Source of the DNA: a candidate division LCP-89 bacterium B3_LCP
GTDB taxonomy: Bacteria; Electryoneota; B3-LCP
Reading direction: 5' to 3'
Assembly (NCBI GenBank): GCA_005223185.1
Contig: NJBN01000003.1
Span: 248,001 to 312,000 of the forward strand
Length of the DNA: 64,000 nt
The notes beneath the pieces were generated by a model. It had not been told where the DNA came from and made no database searches. It was given only the letters and a program-made list of their open reading frames with translations. Of this stretch, positions 1 through 8,668 are shown in pieces. The translations under genes and the position numbers were made by a program. Numbering within the stretch: position 1 is the stretch's first letter; the number at the start of each line of letters is the position of its first letter.

Positions 1-226
1 GAAACATACTTTGGGGAATCTGACAGTAATAACTCAACCACTTAATAGCTCAATAAGTAACGGAGGATACGATAAGAAAAAGGATGAAATCATTAAACAA
101 AGCGTGCTGGTTATAAACAATTATCTGCGTGATGTAGATAAATGGGATGAAGCAGCGATAACTGAACGAGCCGAGTTTCTTTTCGAGTATGCAAAAGAAA
201 TATGGCCAAGACCAATTAACAACTGA
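1..226 (+). CDS. C-terminal end of a GmrSD-type (DUF262/DUF1524) restriction protein, 5' partial
   Basis: The reading frame is open from the left window edge, so the true start lies outside; about 74 residues are visible. They hold the closing part of a DUF1524/HNH-like domain: LGNLT, then LNSS.SNG..DKKK, and a WDE..I..RA.FL...AK.IWP.P tail. This ending is typical of the GmrD nuclease half in modification-dependent type IV restriction enzymes, usually fused to a DUF262 NTPase half. Only the tail is seen, so the fusion state and activity cannot be judged. It sits next to integrative element 1, which suits a defence-rich accessory region. The family call rests on the LGNLT and IWP motifs; moderately sure. 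Confidence 0.72.
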   Translation, partial: KHTLGNLTVITQPLNSSISNGGYDKKKDEIIKQSVLVINNYLRDVDKWDEAAITERAEFLFEYAKEIWPRPINN

Positions 227-257
227 ACATGGATTGCATTAAGACTGTTTTAGATAG

Positions 258-290
258 TAAGAGGGTGGGCAAGGCCCACCTTCTGTTTAT
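258..290 (+). terminator. Rho-independent terminator-like hairpin after the restriction gene
   Basis: A GC-rich stem (AGAGGGTGGGC, loop AAG, GCCCACCTTCT, one G-T pair) lies about 30 nt after the stop codon. The following TTCTGTTTAT is only a weak T-rich tail. Confidence 0.55.
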
Positions 291-566
291 CAATTGGTTC
301 AAGTTCTATCTGCTTCATACTCCAAGATGCCCTTTCTTGCGCTCTACATAAGGCCCCACAACGCTTTCAGCAATTAAAATGCCTTAGTAGGGGTAAACCA
401 CAGGGTGAGAATTTTAATTTAAAATAAGGCGTTTTTCCTGCACGATGATTTCATTAAGCGGATTCTGCATATCTGACCAGATGAATAGGGGGAGAATAGG
501 CTAAGAATAAGGTTAAGTTGCAGATCCAGGTGATTCTAATATCCAGCCTACTGTCCAAATGCAAAT

Positions 567-598
567 CATAAAGCGGAATCATCTAACTCCGCTTTATG
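567..598. repeat. Perfect 11-bp inverted repeat in the 227-809 gap
   Basis: CATAAAGCGGA (567-577) and TCCGCTTTATG (588-598) are perfect inverted arms around a 10-nt loop, followed by GCTTATTTTG. It could be a weak terminator or an integrase or regulator site. The rest of 227-809 contains no open frame I can support and no tRNA; it is the outer flank of integrative element 1. Confidence 0.5.
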
Positions 599-743
599 GC
601 TTATTTTGCCTGCGATAATGCCAATTTCCCAAGCAATATCTTACTTACGATATTGCGGAAATTGTTAAGTAAAAACTGCCTATTATTTCCATTTTACTCT
701 TGAACGTAGTACTATACCCCTCTGAAGGAGTTTTAAATCAAGA

Positions 744-769
744 AACCCTATCTACACGTAGGGTTCCTT
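744..769 (-). terminator. Hairpin downstream of element-1 integrase
   Basis: On the minus strand AACCCT...AGGGTT pairs around a ten-base loop about 40 nt after the integrase stop codon, with a TTTCTTGATTT tail. It is a plausible but weak end for the ardC-1 to integrase operon. Confidence 0.4.
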
Positions 770-809
770 GCGAAAAACGGCAATTCTGAAGGGTATCAGA
801 GACCGATTA

Positions 810-1787
810 TCAGCCTTTAGCAGACTTATCCCACTCCTCAAGCAGTTTCGCTAACCTGCCAGCCTCATCTTTGCGGTTATCGTTATAGATACTGGTGGTT
901 CTGACGTCCTTGTGTCCGGCAAATTGTTGTACTCCGGTGATATTGCCGTTAGTCAGTTCCAGCAGATCCGTTACAGAGCTATGCCGTATTGCATGTGGTC
1001 TGGTTTTCACACCGACCTTAGCGCCAAGCGTTCTAACTATGTGATATACGCCGGTGCCGGTTATGCGTTTTCTGATCTCAGGATTACGATGCAGGTTATA
1101 GAACAGGGCACCAGGGGAATTGCCTCTCTCTTCGATCCAGATACCAAGTGCCTTTTTTGTCTCTTCGGGTAAGGTTCTGATCCGCTTCTCAAGCTTTCCC
1201 TTTTCCAATACGGCAATCGTTCCAGAATCTAAATTCACATCCTCAAGGTCAAGGTTGACAATAGCGCCTCGTCTTAAGCCCAAATACCGGTGAAGCATCA
1301 GTATTGCTACATCCCTCTTCGCCTTGGGAGTAAACTGTTGCTTTCGGGCTGTCTCAAGCATATTCAGGAATACAACCTGAGTCGGTCCTGAAGTATCCCT
1401 AAATGCTTCGGTAGGTACGTTCTTGATTCTCAGTTCCCATTGAATCAATCCCATTACCTGCATGAAGCGCACTAATGCTCGCAGGGCTGTTAAACGGGTA
1501 TTGATGGTTCCAGGTGATAGACCTCGCTCTTTAAGATTGGTCTGGTATCTCAGGGCTGTGCGATATGCTTCGACGGGGCTTGATTGGAGAAAGCTTAGAA
1601 GTGCTGGAAAGATCTCATTCTCGCCGATGAATTGCGCAAAGTCCTTGAGTCCCTGCTGGTAGGTTCTACAGGTACGCTCATTCAAATGGGAAAAGAAATC
1701 ATCAGCCACTTCCCGGATATTCTCAAGAGATGGACTCCCGGAATTAACCGGGAACCCATCAGAGTTTAGAGCTGGATTAGCATTCAT
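810..1787 (-). CDS. Tyrosine recombinase/integrase of element 1
   Basis: Site-specific recombinase expected to insert and excise the element carrying ardC-1. The start at 1787 gives MNANPAL and has a strong ribosome site (GGAGG, 6 nt upstream); a longer frame upstream only overlaps the ATPase gene. About 325 residues. The N-terminal half is a SAM-like core-binding domain; the C-terminal half carries the catalytic set: Arg in LGLRRGAI, Lys in the EKGKLEKR beta-hairpin, HAIRH box, the GHKD His and the nucleophile Tyr in SIYND. The layout is XerC/XerD-like. It overlaps the preceding ATPase gene by 11 nt, so it is last in a four-gene operon driven from the ardC-1 leader. Fully intact by motif content; the attachment site it uses is not identified with certainty. 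Confidence 0.9.
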   Translation of the reverse strand: MNANPALNSDGFPVNSGSPSLENIREVADDFFSHLNERTCRTYQQGLKDFAQFIGENEIFPALLSFLQSSPVEAYRTALRYQTNLKERGLSPGTINTRLTALRALVRFMQVMGLIQWELRIKNVPTEAFRDTSGPTQVVFLNMLETARKQQFTPKAKRDVAILMLHRYLGLRRGAIVNLDLEDVNLDSGTIAVLEKGKLEKRIRTLPEETKKALGIWIEERGNSPGALFYNLHRNPEIRKRITGTGVYHIVRTLGAKVGVKTRPHAIRHSSVTDLLELTNGNITGVQQFAGHKDVRTTSIYNDNRKDEAGRLAKLLEEWDKSAKG

Positions 1788-2469
1788 TTGGAACCTCCAG
1801 CCCGCCTTGGCAGTCAAGCATTTCACCCATTTCAACAGCTTGAAGCATGGTTCTGAAGTTGTTGCCGGTCTTTCTGGCAAGCTTCACATAGTCCTCAATC
1901 GGCTTTCCGTCCAGACCGGCGCCCATAGCTATTTCCTTGCACCGTTCGGCAAAGGGTTGAGTTAAATCACGTTGCGCTAAATCCAGAACTATACACCGGC
2001 TTATAAGTGGAGAGGCATCAATGTTCTCATCGAATAGATTCTTCTCCCCAAGTTTGGTGGTGGTAAAGCAGATCAGACCGTTGCCGATTTCACTCCTTGC
2101 GAGTCTCTCAAGCAAGACAAGCAGAGCCCTGATCGTATCTTTACGGAGTCCATGCGCTTCATTGATGATTAAGGCATGTCCACCTTTTCCCCAAAGTGTC
2201 GAATAGCACCAGGTGGATACGATGGAGTCAAGCTGTGCAGGTGATAACTTGGTATCCGCATCTATCTCATGAGTGGTGAGATCATCGGCAATTTCTTTGG
2301 CTATTAACCGGCAGATCGTACTTTTTCCGGTGCCGGATTTGCCGGTTACCCATAGTGCACGTCCACTTAATCCTCGTTTGCGGATCAGGTCCAGCTTTGC
2401 CAGGACTTTATCCTGACCAATAACCTCGTCAAAGGTAGCCGGTCTAAATTCTTCATATAGTGCTTGCAT
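1777..2469 (-). CDS. Miniature clamp-loader-like AAA+ ATPase (copy 1)
   Basis: A 230-residue protein made almost only of a AAA+ module. It opens with [14 protein letters not shown], the usual start of DnaX/RFC small subunits. Walker A is GKSGTGKST (about residues 43-51). The Walker B position reads LIINEAHG, with Asn where the family normally has Asp. A clamp-loader SRC motif (LISRC) supplies the expected arginine finger. A short lid helical region follows, but the C-terminal collar domain of true clamp loaders is missing. The family loads sliding clamps on DNA; here a role in element DNA metabolism is inferred only. It lies 2 nt after the zinc-ribbon gene and overlaps the integrase. It is nearly identical to the protein at 37663-38325 but has a longer tail ([11 protein letters not shown]). 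Confidence 0.82.
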   Translation of the reverse strand: MQALYEEFRPATFDEVIGQDKVLAKLDLIRKRGLSGRALWVTGKSGTGKSTICRLIAKEIADDLTTHEIDADTKLSPAQLDSIVSTWCYSTLWGKGGHALIINEAHGLRKDTIRALLVLLERLARSEIGNGLICFTTTKLGEKNLFDENIDASPLISRCIVLDLAQRDLTQPFAERCKEIAMGAGLDGKPIEDYVKLARKTGNNFRTMLQAVEMGEMLDCQGGLEVPNEC

Positions 2470-2471
2470 GT

Positions 2472-2759
2472 CTATTTTCCCCCTTTTGTTTTTAGAATCT
2501 GCACAATCTCAGCCTCATCAAGCTCAACAATATGACGGCAATTGAGGCATTCAAAGAATCCGTCATCACAGCTACCGTCAACATAGTTGAATTGCAGATC
2601 ACCTGCCAGGTCAAGACTCACCTCTGCATGGGTAATCTCAGGGATGTAGATCAAATTATCATTGCGTAAATCTGCATCGCAGTTCTGGCAATAAGGGGAA
2701 AGCTCTTCTTTTCCTGATTCATCGGGAATTACCCTGCTATTATGTATTGTATTATTCAT
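2472..2759 (-). CDS. Small zinc-ribbon protein of element 1
   Basis: A 95-residue acidic protein starting MNNTIHN; the start at 2759 is chosen because GGGAG sits 8 nt upstream and the upstream alternative overlaps ardC-1. Two Cys pairs, YCQNC near residue 24 and ECLNC near residue 70, are spaced as in a split zinc ribbon. No catalytic motif is seen. It lies between ardC-1 and the clamp-loader-like ATPase, with 1-2 nt gaps, so it is cotranslated with them. The related locus at 36.8 kb lacks this gene, so it is dispensable for whatever the ardC-ATPase pair does. Function unknown; nucleic-acid binding or protein contact is possible. Confidence 0.7.
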   Translation of the reverse strand: MNNTIHNSRVIPDESGKEELSPYCQNCDADLRNDNLIYIPEITHAEVSLDLAGDLQFNYVDGSCDDGFFECLNCRHIVELDEAEIVQILKTKGGK

Positions 2760-2760
2760 T

Positions 2761-3627
2761 TTATTCACTCCCTTCATGCGTTTTGTTCAGAATGAAATCA
2801 GCCGCTTTCTGGCCTTGACTGGCCGCTTGAACTAAGAATTTCTTATCAGAACGTAGCCTCTTTAACCAGCCCTGAATGTATCCGGCTGAGTTGTCAATCA
2901 CTCGTTCAACAATGCCAGACTCCCCGCAGAGGAAAGCTGAACCTAACTCAGCGCATAGTTCCTCTTTAGAATAGCTGTGGGAACCATAGCCTTGAAGCTC
3001 TGTGATCCCTTTTCTATTCAGCCGGTTTTCATGGCCAGTTGAGTGAGTTAACTCGTGAAAAAGCGTTGAATAGTATTCCTCATCGGATTTGAAGAGTTTC
3101 TTTTTCGGCATGTTTACCAGGTCTGCACTCGGTCGGTAGTAAGCTTGGCTTTCGACATGCTGAATTTCTGGCCGCCTTGGCATTCCGGCAACAATTCTCT
3201 CGGCCGTCTCAATCGGTTTGAATTCCTTGGTTTCTTCTGTAAGTGCAGGAATTTTATCCTCTGGAATGCCTACCGTTTGAGTTAGATTAAATACGGTATA
3301 ATACCTCAAGAACGGTATTTTGTCAACTTCACCAGTTACCTCATCCTCTCTTTCGATCCATTTCCAGAATACCACCGGGGTTCCCTTTTCCCCGGCTTTA
3401 ATTCCGCCGCTTAAATCATTCGCTTGCTTGAACGTCAACCAGTAAGGTGAAGTGAACCTCATGGAAGCCAGCAGGAAGGGATTGATTCCCCGGTACTCTT
3501 TACCGGAAACTAAATTCCTCGGCATATCATTTCCTGCATTCCAGGGCTTCTGCCAAGGGATTTCCTCCTTCTCAAGCAGATCACAAATTCGGTCTGTGAT
3601 CACTTGATAAGCATCTTTCTTTTGCAT
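2761..3627 (-). CDS. ardC: ArdC-like antirestriction protein with zincin domain (copy 1)
   Basis: A 288-residue protein of the ArdC type: an N-terminal ssDNA-binding domain (DUF1738; [45 protein letters not shown]) followed by a zincin metallopeptidase-like domain with the [12 protein letters not shown] zinc motif (about residues 190-201). ArdC proteins of conjugative plasmids bind single-stranded DNA and protect incoming DNA from restriction. First gene of the element-1 operon, preceded by a structured leader. The start at 3627 is preceded by CGAGGTAAAAC, a good ribosome site. It is highly similar to the protein at 36794-37663. Antirestriction is inferred from family; which enzyme it counters is unknown. 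Confidence 0.88.
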   Translation of the reverse strand: MQKKDAYQVITDRICDLLEKEEIPWQKPWNAGNDMPRNLVSGKEYRGINPFLLASMRFTSPYWLTFKQANDLSGGIKAGEKGTPVVFWKWIEREDEVTGEVDKIPFLRYYTVFNLTQTVGIPEDKIPALTEETKEFKPIETAERIVAGMPRRPEIQHVESQAYYRPSADLVNMPKKKLFKSDEEYYSTLFHELTHSTGHENRLNRKGITELQGYGSHSYSKEELCAELGSAFLCGESGIVERVIDNSAGYIQGWLKRLRSDKKFLVQAASQGQKAADFILNKTHEGSE

Positions 3628-3807
3628 GTTTTACCTCGTTGATTTTGACATGTAAAAATCCCAGACTTGTCAACGCCCAACGAGGTTGAAGCGCCCGATG
3701 CCTCGCGACAATCGGAGTCTGGGATGAGTTGCTATTAAGTGCAAACAAAAAAATACCTCGTTTGGTTTTGACGCTTATAATATAACAATTAACCATGCGT
3801 AAGTCAA
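3628..3807 (-). promoter_or_regulatory. Promoter and structured 5' leader of ardC-1 (leader L1)
   Basis: Minus-strand promoter TTGACT (3802-3807), 17-nt spacer, TATATT (3779-3784). The RNA should start near 3772, at a segment GCGTCAAAACCAAACGAGG (3756-3774). Next comes a 10-bp stem ATCCCAGACT (3716-3725) with AGTCTGGGAT (3658-3667). Directly abutting the 5' strand is a small hairpin (3695-3715) with a bulge and a GCGA tetraloop. Abutting the 3' strand is a segment (3668-3685) complementary to the 5' segment. A TTTTT run follows the stem. The ribosome-site region GTCAAAATCAACGAGG (3635-3650) repeats the 5' segment, so the internal strand can pair with either. Two related leaders exist at 36600-36793 and 15081-15259. 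Confidence 0.8.
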
Positions 3808-3911
3808 GTGAAATAATAATTATTTTGATTTCCGTAATTTTCTCATATTCTATAATATCATATATTTAGGGAAATTCCGAGTGAGATTTACCCCTACCTA
3901 CTTTTCGCAAA

Positions 3912-3978
3912 GCTATCTTTTCGGCTATTCATATCCTATTTTATGCTTATTTCAGCCCTATATCAATGCTATTTCATG
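3912..3978 (-). repeat. Six 11-bp phased repeats upstream of the ardC-1 promoter
   Basis: Read on the minus strand, units such as GAAATAGCATT, GATATAGGGCT, GAAATAAGCAT and AAAATAGGATA follow each other at 11-bp steps. An analogous array lies at 36284-36360 upstream of ardC-2. The position and phasing suggest an iteron-like replication, partition or integrase-arm site. Confidence 0.5.
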
Positions 3979-4397
3979 GGTATTATGAGCTAAATTTTAC
4001 GGATACAATATGAGAAATCGCATTAATTTAGACCGGGGGGGTGTCAGGATATTCGGAATGAAAAAGCTAAAACCAAGGTGGGGGTACTTTGCTGAAAACA
4101 GGTATTCCATCAACGCCCGCTTGCGTTAAGTATTTAATATTTCATAAATAATGCACGTGGGGGGGTACTCATTCATTCGGAGATCGGATCATAGGTGGGA
4201 GTCCCGTTCCAGCCCCCTAAGGGAGGAAAACAGTTATCCCCACCCGTGTCTATACACATAATAAAAGTAACGTTAGGGACCCATCACTTATTACATCGTT
4301 AGTGTTGAAAGCGTGCTTTAGCAGGATGTTCTTCCTCGTTAAGAGCATTTATTGAATCGGCGATTGAAATATTTTGAAGTAATAAGATAAATACTCC
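3979..4397. other. Intergenic right flank of element 1
   Basis: No open frame with a ribosome site is seen. The stretch contains several G-runs (a GGGGGGG near 4034 and a GGGGGG near 4159), and no recognisable tRNA end or inverted repeat marks the element boundary. Confidence 0.5.
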
Positions 4398-4552
4398 TTG
4401 ACATTTTCACAACCCCGTGATACATTTAATGTATCTGATCTGGCATATTCAACTCATCCGACATAGGATGCTTTGCCGCAGAGGACAGAGGACTGAAATA
4501 CGAAGGCGCTATCTGATATATCTCGGCTGGGTGTGTTGGTAGGCGCCTTTTC
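4398..4552 (+). promoter_or_regulatory. Promoter and hairpin-terminator-like leader of the secreted-protein cluster
   Basis: TTGACA (4398-4403), 17-nt spacer, TACATT (4421-4426) form a good sigma-70 promoter. About 70 nt into the transcript, AAGGCGC (4503-4509) pairs with GCGCCTT (4543-4549), followed by TTTTCT, 80 nt before the first gene. The arrangement looks like an attenuator. I could not match it to a known riboswitch. Confidence 0.5.
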
Positions 4553-4631
4553 TAATTTATAAAAATGAAATATTATCGGTATCCCTAAATAGAACCTCAT
4601 ATGTAATGAATTATCATAAAGGAGTACAATA

Positions 4632-5510
4632 ATGACTTGCAAGAAAAAAGTTCTTTTTCCCGTTATAATTATTTCTTGCGCGATTAGCCTGCAGAGCTTT
4701 GCTCAAGAAATAAACAATGACTACATAGACTCAGGATTCATCTTCTATGATGGGAAATACATTGAAGCGCCGTATAAGGTGGAGATGCGGGATTTGGCAG
4801 TGTTTATAAATGGGATTCAGATTACCTCGGCACTAAAAATCAAACCGAAAATTGATGTTTTAGAGGATCCTGGTGTTCCCCTGGACCTAACAACGGATAT
4901 GACCTTAGGTGAAATGGCAGATATCAAATGGCAAGATTTGATGCCTTTCTACTTCGCTAAACTGTATTATTTATGGGCTACCTACAATAAAAAAGAAGCG
5001 CAAGATAGAATGATTGAATATTATCGCAACCTGCCGAATGTTGCGAAAGCAGAGAGGGTTCGTGGTGAATATGTGAAATTATGGGATCATTCTGGCAATT
5101 CTCTGTTGGTCGATAATTACGTATCCGATTTAACCTTGCAGGAACCACCAACAATGGAGGAGATTCAAAGCAATATCTATAAGCTAGTCGTAATGTATAG
5201 AAAACAATTGCTTAAAGGAAATAGTTATTTCTTCTTCGCAAACGGTACCATAATCATTTTAACAGATCGCAAAGCAGTCAACGTCCTTCGGGAAATGGAC
5301 GCTACGCTCACAGATCCTTCGTTAAACCTTGACGAGAAGAAAACTCGGTTGCATAAAATTGAGCTAATCCCCGAAGAGAATGATCAACTGACTTCATCTT
5401 TAATTGAGAATTATCTTCGTAATCCTCAGTTCGAAAAGCGTTTAGCTGAGGCAACTCAGTCTATCATCAATAAATATGGTGTAAGCTCAATTCGTTCGTA
5501 TGATTGGTAA
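4632..5510 (+). CDS. Secreted protein of unknown function
   Basis: A 292-residue protein with an N-terminal signal peptide (basic MTCKKK, hydrophobic stretch to about residue 22, cleavage near SFAQ/E). The mature part is mixed alpha/beta, acidic, with WATYNKKEAQDRMIEYYRNLP and a helical C-terminus. It has no sorting domain, unlike its neighbours. The start is well supported by AAAGGAG 8 nt upstream. First gene of a plus-strand cluster with two giant secreted proteins and a PorV-like barrel, so it may belong to the same export or surface programme. I recognise no family. Confidence 0.75.
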   Translation: MTCKKKVLFPVIIISCAISLQSFAQEINNDYIDSGFIFYDGKYIEAPYKVEMRDLAVFINGIQITSALKIKPKIDVLEDPGVPLDLTTDMTLGEMADIKWQDLMPFYFAKLYYLWATYNKKEAQDRMIEYYRNLPNVAKAERVRGEYVKLWDHSGNSLLVDNYVSDLTLQEPPTMEEIQSNIYKLVVMYRKQLLKGNSYFFFANGTIIILTDRKAVNVLREMDATLTDPSLNLDEKKTRLHKIELIPEENDQLTSSLIENYLRNPQFEKRLAEATQSIINKYGVSSIRSYDW

Positions 5511-5579
5511 ACATGATTAGCATTCAAACCAATGACTAAAAGTTAGTGACTTACCAACGATTATTAAAGGAGTCCTAAG

Positions 5580-8500
5580 ATGATGTCAATACTACATAGA
5601 TCTCTAATACTACTTACCGCAGGCTTCCTTCTCCTGTTAACTGTGGATACAATCCAGGCTCAAATTGCCTTTTCACCCGATGGCACATTCATGAAAGTAT
5701 ATTCACCATGCGCATTCGATCAGGGTCTTTTCCCTGATGCTGTGTACCAAGAAGTGGGCAATTTGATACAAGAGCAGGATTATAATGTCACAACTGTTAT
5801 CTACAGGGATGCAACGTCAGAAGATGATGACTGCGGATCATGCACGCTTGATAATTTCATCAATTGCGGTCTTGGGGGTTTTGTATATTTCTATTCTCAT
5901 GGAAGTGCATCAAGTGTGGCAGGCATTTATCTGGACACCCAACAGGCCGTGGTTGATTGGGAGGGTGGCGATCCTGGTGATCCAAACATAGAGGTGGGCC
6001 AGTCAAGCGCATATTCTTGGGCATACTATGCGGTAGTTTTCCCCGATTGGTTTGAACAGGAATGGCAGGACTACCTCGACCAGTCAAGAGCGATAACAAT
6101 AATCAGCACCTGTCACGGTCATCCGGCTACAACATCAAAGGTAGTTAGTTCAACAAACGACGGGGGTGTGTGTTTTGGATACATAGATAGTCCGAATGTC
6201 TCCACCAATCAATTTAACAACTCACGTCTCCTAACAAGGATGAATGGGACATCTGATAATGCAGAGAGAAGAACGGCTGGGCGAGCATGGGATAGTGGAT
6301 CGGGATACCAGGAAGGCTTCAACATGTTCGGAAATCCACACATCACCCTTTGCCCGGCTACCGAGGAATATTACCCTCAAGATGGGATGGTCGTTTCAAG
6401 TTCGGGAAGAGGTTATTTTGAGACAGATACGTACTGTACAGAGGATGCCTCTGCAGAAGAGGCGTTGACATTCCAAACGGTGGGAAATGTAACTATCGAT
6501 AACGTGCACTGGGTTGGCAGTGGACAAGTAAACAGGATTGAATTCGACTGGGACGGGAACGGATATTTCGAAGTTACTACTACAGCACATGCTGATAAGT
6601 TTAAGAGTTGGGGAGCGGCAGTCTCTAATTCCCATGCATTAGATGGCGACAGAGTCTCCCCAAATGGAGATGATGTTGAGTTCGAATTCTTTGCAGGATC
6701 CGTGGATGTTGCACTAGTAATAGACAAATCTGGTAGTATGGGTAGCGGTTATTCAAATTATATAGTGCCGGCAAAAATTGCGGCCAGCACTTTCGTGGGT
6801 TTTATGCAGGTCGGCGACAATCTTGCCGTGGTGAGTTTCAATTCCGGCCAAACGGTCAATTTCCCCATGACAATGATAACCTCACCTGCAACAATTGCAG
6901 CTGCACAGTCAGCGATTGCTCCCATATCAGCTGGAGGCAGCACAGCCATTGGTGGTGCTATGACAGCAGGTCAGGGACAGTTGAATATAGTTGATGAAGG
7001 ATTTCCTCAAGCCATGGTTCTTCTTTCTGATGGATATGAAACTGCCGGACCTTATGTGTCCCAGGTTATTGGATCAATCCGTGATAACGTTGATATTTAT
7101 ACCATCGCCTTGGGTCCCGATTCCGATCAGGGATTGTTGAACTCTATAGCTGCAACTACAAGTGGCATATACCTGTATGCACCCGGAGGCAGCGACTTGT
7201 TGGCTTTGTATAATATTATACGCAGCGCAGTAGTTGGCCAGCAAACCATCGTTATGGACGGCGGAACTATCGACCAGGGGGAGAATCTGTTTCATTCTGT
7301 GCTGATTGATCAATTGGCATTTTTCGTGAATTTCTCCATGGTTTTCGAAGGTAGTGACGTAGATCTTGAGTTGATTACACCAAGTGGCTTGACCATCGAT
7401 TCAGCCGCTGCCAGTTTAGATCCTGACATCGATTTTACTGAAGGTTCCACCTATGATTACTACATCGTTCACTCGCCTGAAGCTGGCGAATGGCAGCTAA
7501 GTGTTATCGGAACAGATTTACCCGCTCCAGAACATTATACAATCTCTGTACAAGGGTTCTCCACGTTAACCATGGACGCATATCTGGATAAAGGTGAATA
7601 TGACGAGAATCAGCCGATTCTAGTCGGGGCGGAAGTAACAGAAGAAGGTCAAATCATTACCGGATCATCCGTTTGGGTTGAAGTACAGGTGCCAACAACC
7701 CTGGCTTCTAACTATATCTTAGGTTACAATCCTGCTCATGAAGTCGAACGGGATTTGAATAATCCGATTGGATCAAAGCTACCAGTTCCATATTACCTGG
7801 CTTCCCCGGATAGCCTGACACTTTACGACGATGGCATCCACGGCGATGCAGAAGCCGGCGACGGAATCTACGGCAATTATTTCACTAACACTGAAAATAC
7901 GGGAAGTTATACTTTCACAGTGTATGCGTCCGGAGTGGGAAATCTGGGTGGTCAATTCACACGTGAAAGCACCTTCTCCACATTTGTAAGCGCCTCCAAC
8001 CGGCCTGCTGCACCTTTGCCTGTCACTCCAATAAATGGTGCTATCGGTTTGCCAGCATCACCAATGCTGGTTTGGACCTCGATAACCGATGCGAATTCAT
8101 ACAGTTTGCAGTTATCCACAGAATATGATTTCAGCACAACTATTCTGGATACAACAGGTCTAATTGATTCCACATTTGCGGTTGTCGGATTAGGTAATAA
8201 TGCGCAATACTATTGGCGGGTTAGTTCTGTCAACTATTATGGTACCAGCGACTGGTCTATCGTGAATAGTTTCCAGACAATCACCAATCTGAATGATGTC
8301 GTCGTCTACCCTAATCCCTATAAACCCCATAGTGGATTAGGACACACTGGTATCAGCTTCGGCCATCCAACAGATGCAACTAAACGATTGACCGTACCGG
8401 CAACAGTAGAGATATACACCATTGCCGGCGAAAAGGTACGTACACTGAAGGAACCTGAATCGGACGGTGACCCGAATGGCATTATTGAGTGGGATGTGAC

Positions 8501-8600
8501 TAATGACAGTGGTGAAGATGTAGTAAGTGGTATATACCTATACCGCATCAGCAATCCTTCTGATGAGGAGATTATAGGGAAGTTGGCTATAATAAGGTGA
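5580..8600 (+). CDS. Giant secreted protein: caspase-fold-like N-terminus, VWA domain, FnIII and sorting tail
   Basis: A 1006-residue exported protein (signal peptide to about residue 28, IQAQ). Residues about 30-260 contain FYSHG (His107) and ISTCHGH (Cys178), each after a hydrophobic strand, the His-Cys pattern of clan CD peptidases such as gingipains and caspases. Residues about 373-560 form a von Willebrand A domain with an intact MIDAS DKSGS. A jelly-roll-like region with DVDLELITPSG follows, then a FnIII-like domain near 820-895. The final 90 residues are a FlgD-like/type IX sorting domain (YPNPYKPHSG...SGIYLYRIS...GKLAIIR). AAAGGAG precedes the start. The last 100 residues match those of the next gene almost exactly. 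Confidence 0.85.
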   Translation: MMSILHRSLILLTAGFLLLLTVDTIQAQIAFSPDGTFMKVYSPCAFDQGLFPDAVYQEVGNLIQEQDYNVTTVIYRDATSEDDDCGSCTLDNFINCGLGGFVYFYSHGSASSVAGIYLDTQQAVVDWEGGDPGDPNIEVGQSSAYSWAYYAVVFPDWFEQEWQDYLDQSRAITIISTCHGHPATTSKVVSSTNDGGVCFGYIDSPNVSTNQFNNSRLLTRMNGTSDNAERRTAGRAWDSGSGYQEGFNMFGNPHITLCPATEEYYPQDGMVVSSSGRGYFETDTYCTEDASAEEALTFQTVGNVTIDNVHWVGSGQVNRIEFDWDGNGYFEVTTTAHADKFKSWGAAVSNSHALDGDRVSPNGDDVEFEFFAGSVDVALVIDKSGSMGSGYSNYIVPAKIAASTFVGFMQVGDNLAVVSFNSGQTVNFPMTMITSPATIAAAQSAIAPISAGGSTAIGGAMTAGQGQLNIVDEGFPQAMVLLSDGYETAGPYVSQVIGSIRDNVDIYTIALGPDSDQGLLNSIAATTSGIYLYAPGGSDLLALYNIIRSAVVGQQTIVMDGGTIDQGENLFHSVLIDQLAFFVNFSMVFEGSDVDLELITPSGLTIDSAAASLDPDIDFTEGSTYDYYIVHSPEAGEWQLSVIGTDLPAPEHYTISVQGFSTLTMDAYLDKGEYDENQPILVGAEVTEEGQIITGSSVWVEVQVPTTLASNYILGYNPAHEVERDLNNPIGSKLPVPYYLASPDSLTLYDDGIHGDAEAGDGIYGNYFTNTENTGSYTFTVYASGVGNLGGQFTRESTFSTFVSASNRPAAPLPVTPINGAIGLPASPMLVWTSITDANSYSLQLSTEYDFSTTILDTTGLIDSTFAVVGLGNNAQYYWRVSSVNYYGTSDWSIVNSFQTITNLNDVVVYPNPYKPHSGLGHTGISFGHPTDATKRLTVPATVEIYTIAGEKVRTLKEPESDGDPNGIIEWDVTNDSGEDVVSGIYLYRISNPSDEEIIGKLAIIR

Positions 8601-8668
8601 GGTGGTTCGGTAATGCTCATCTACTTGATATAAGCAGGTAGATCTGTACGAAATACCTGGAGTAATTC

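Noticed and set aside
3628-3780. Leader L1 as an integron attC site or HDV-like ribozyme
   Set aside because: GCCCAAC/GTTGGGC-like text resembles an attC core, but no integron integrase or cassette array exists. The HDV order fits only loosely: the 5' pairing is far longer than 7 bp and no P4 or catalytic-C joint is present.
4433-4631. Leader of the secreted cluster as a c-di-GMP, TPP or cobalamin riboswitch
   Set aside because: None of the conserved core motifs of these families can be found; only a large-loop hairpin is seen.
5860-6468. Overlapping frames inside the VWA protein gene on both strands
   Set aside because: They lie within a single continuous frame with signal peptide and recognisable domains.
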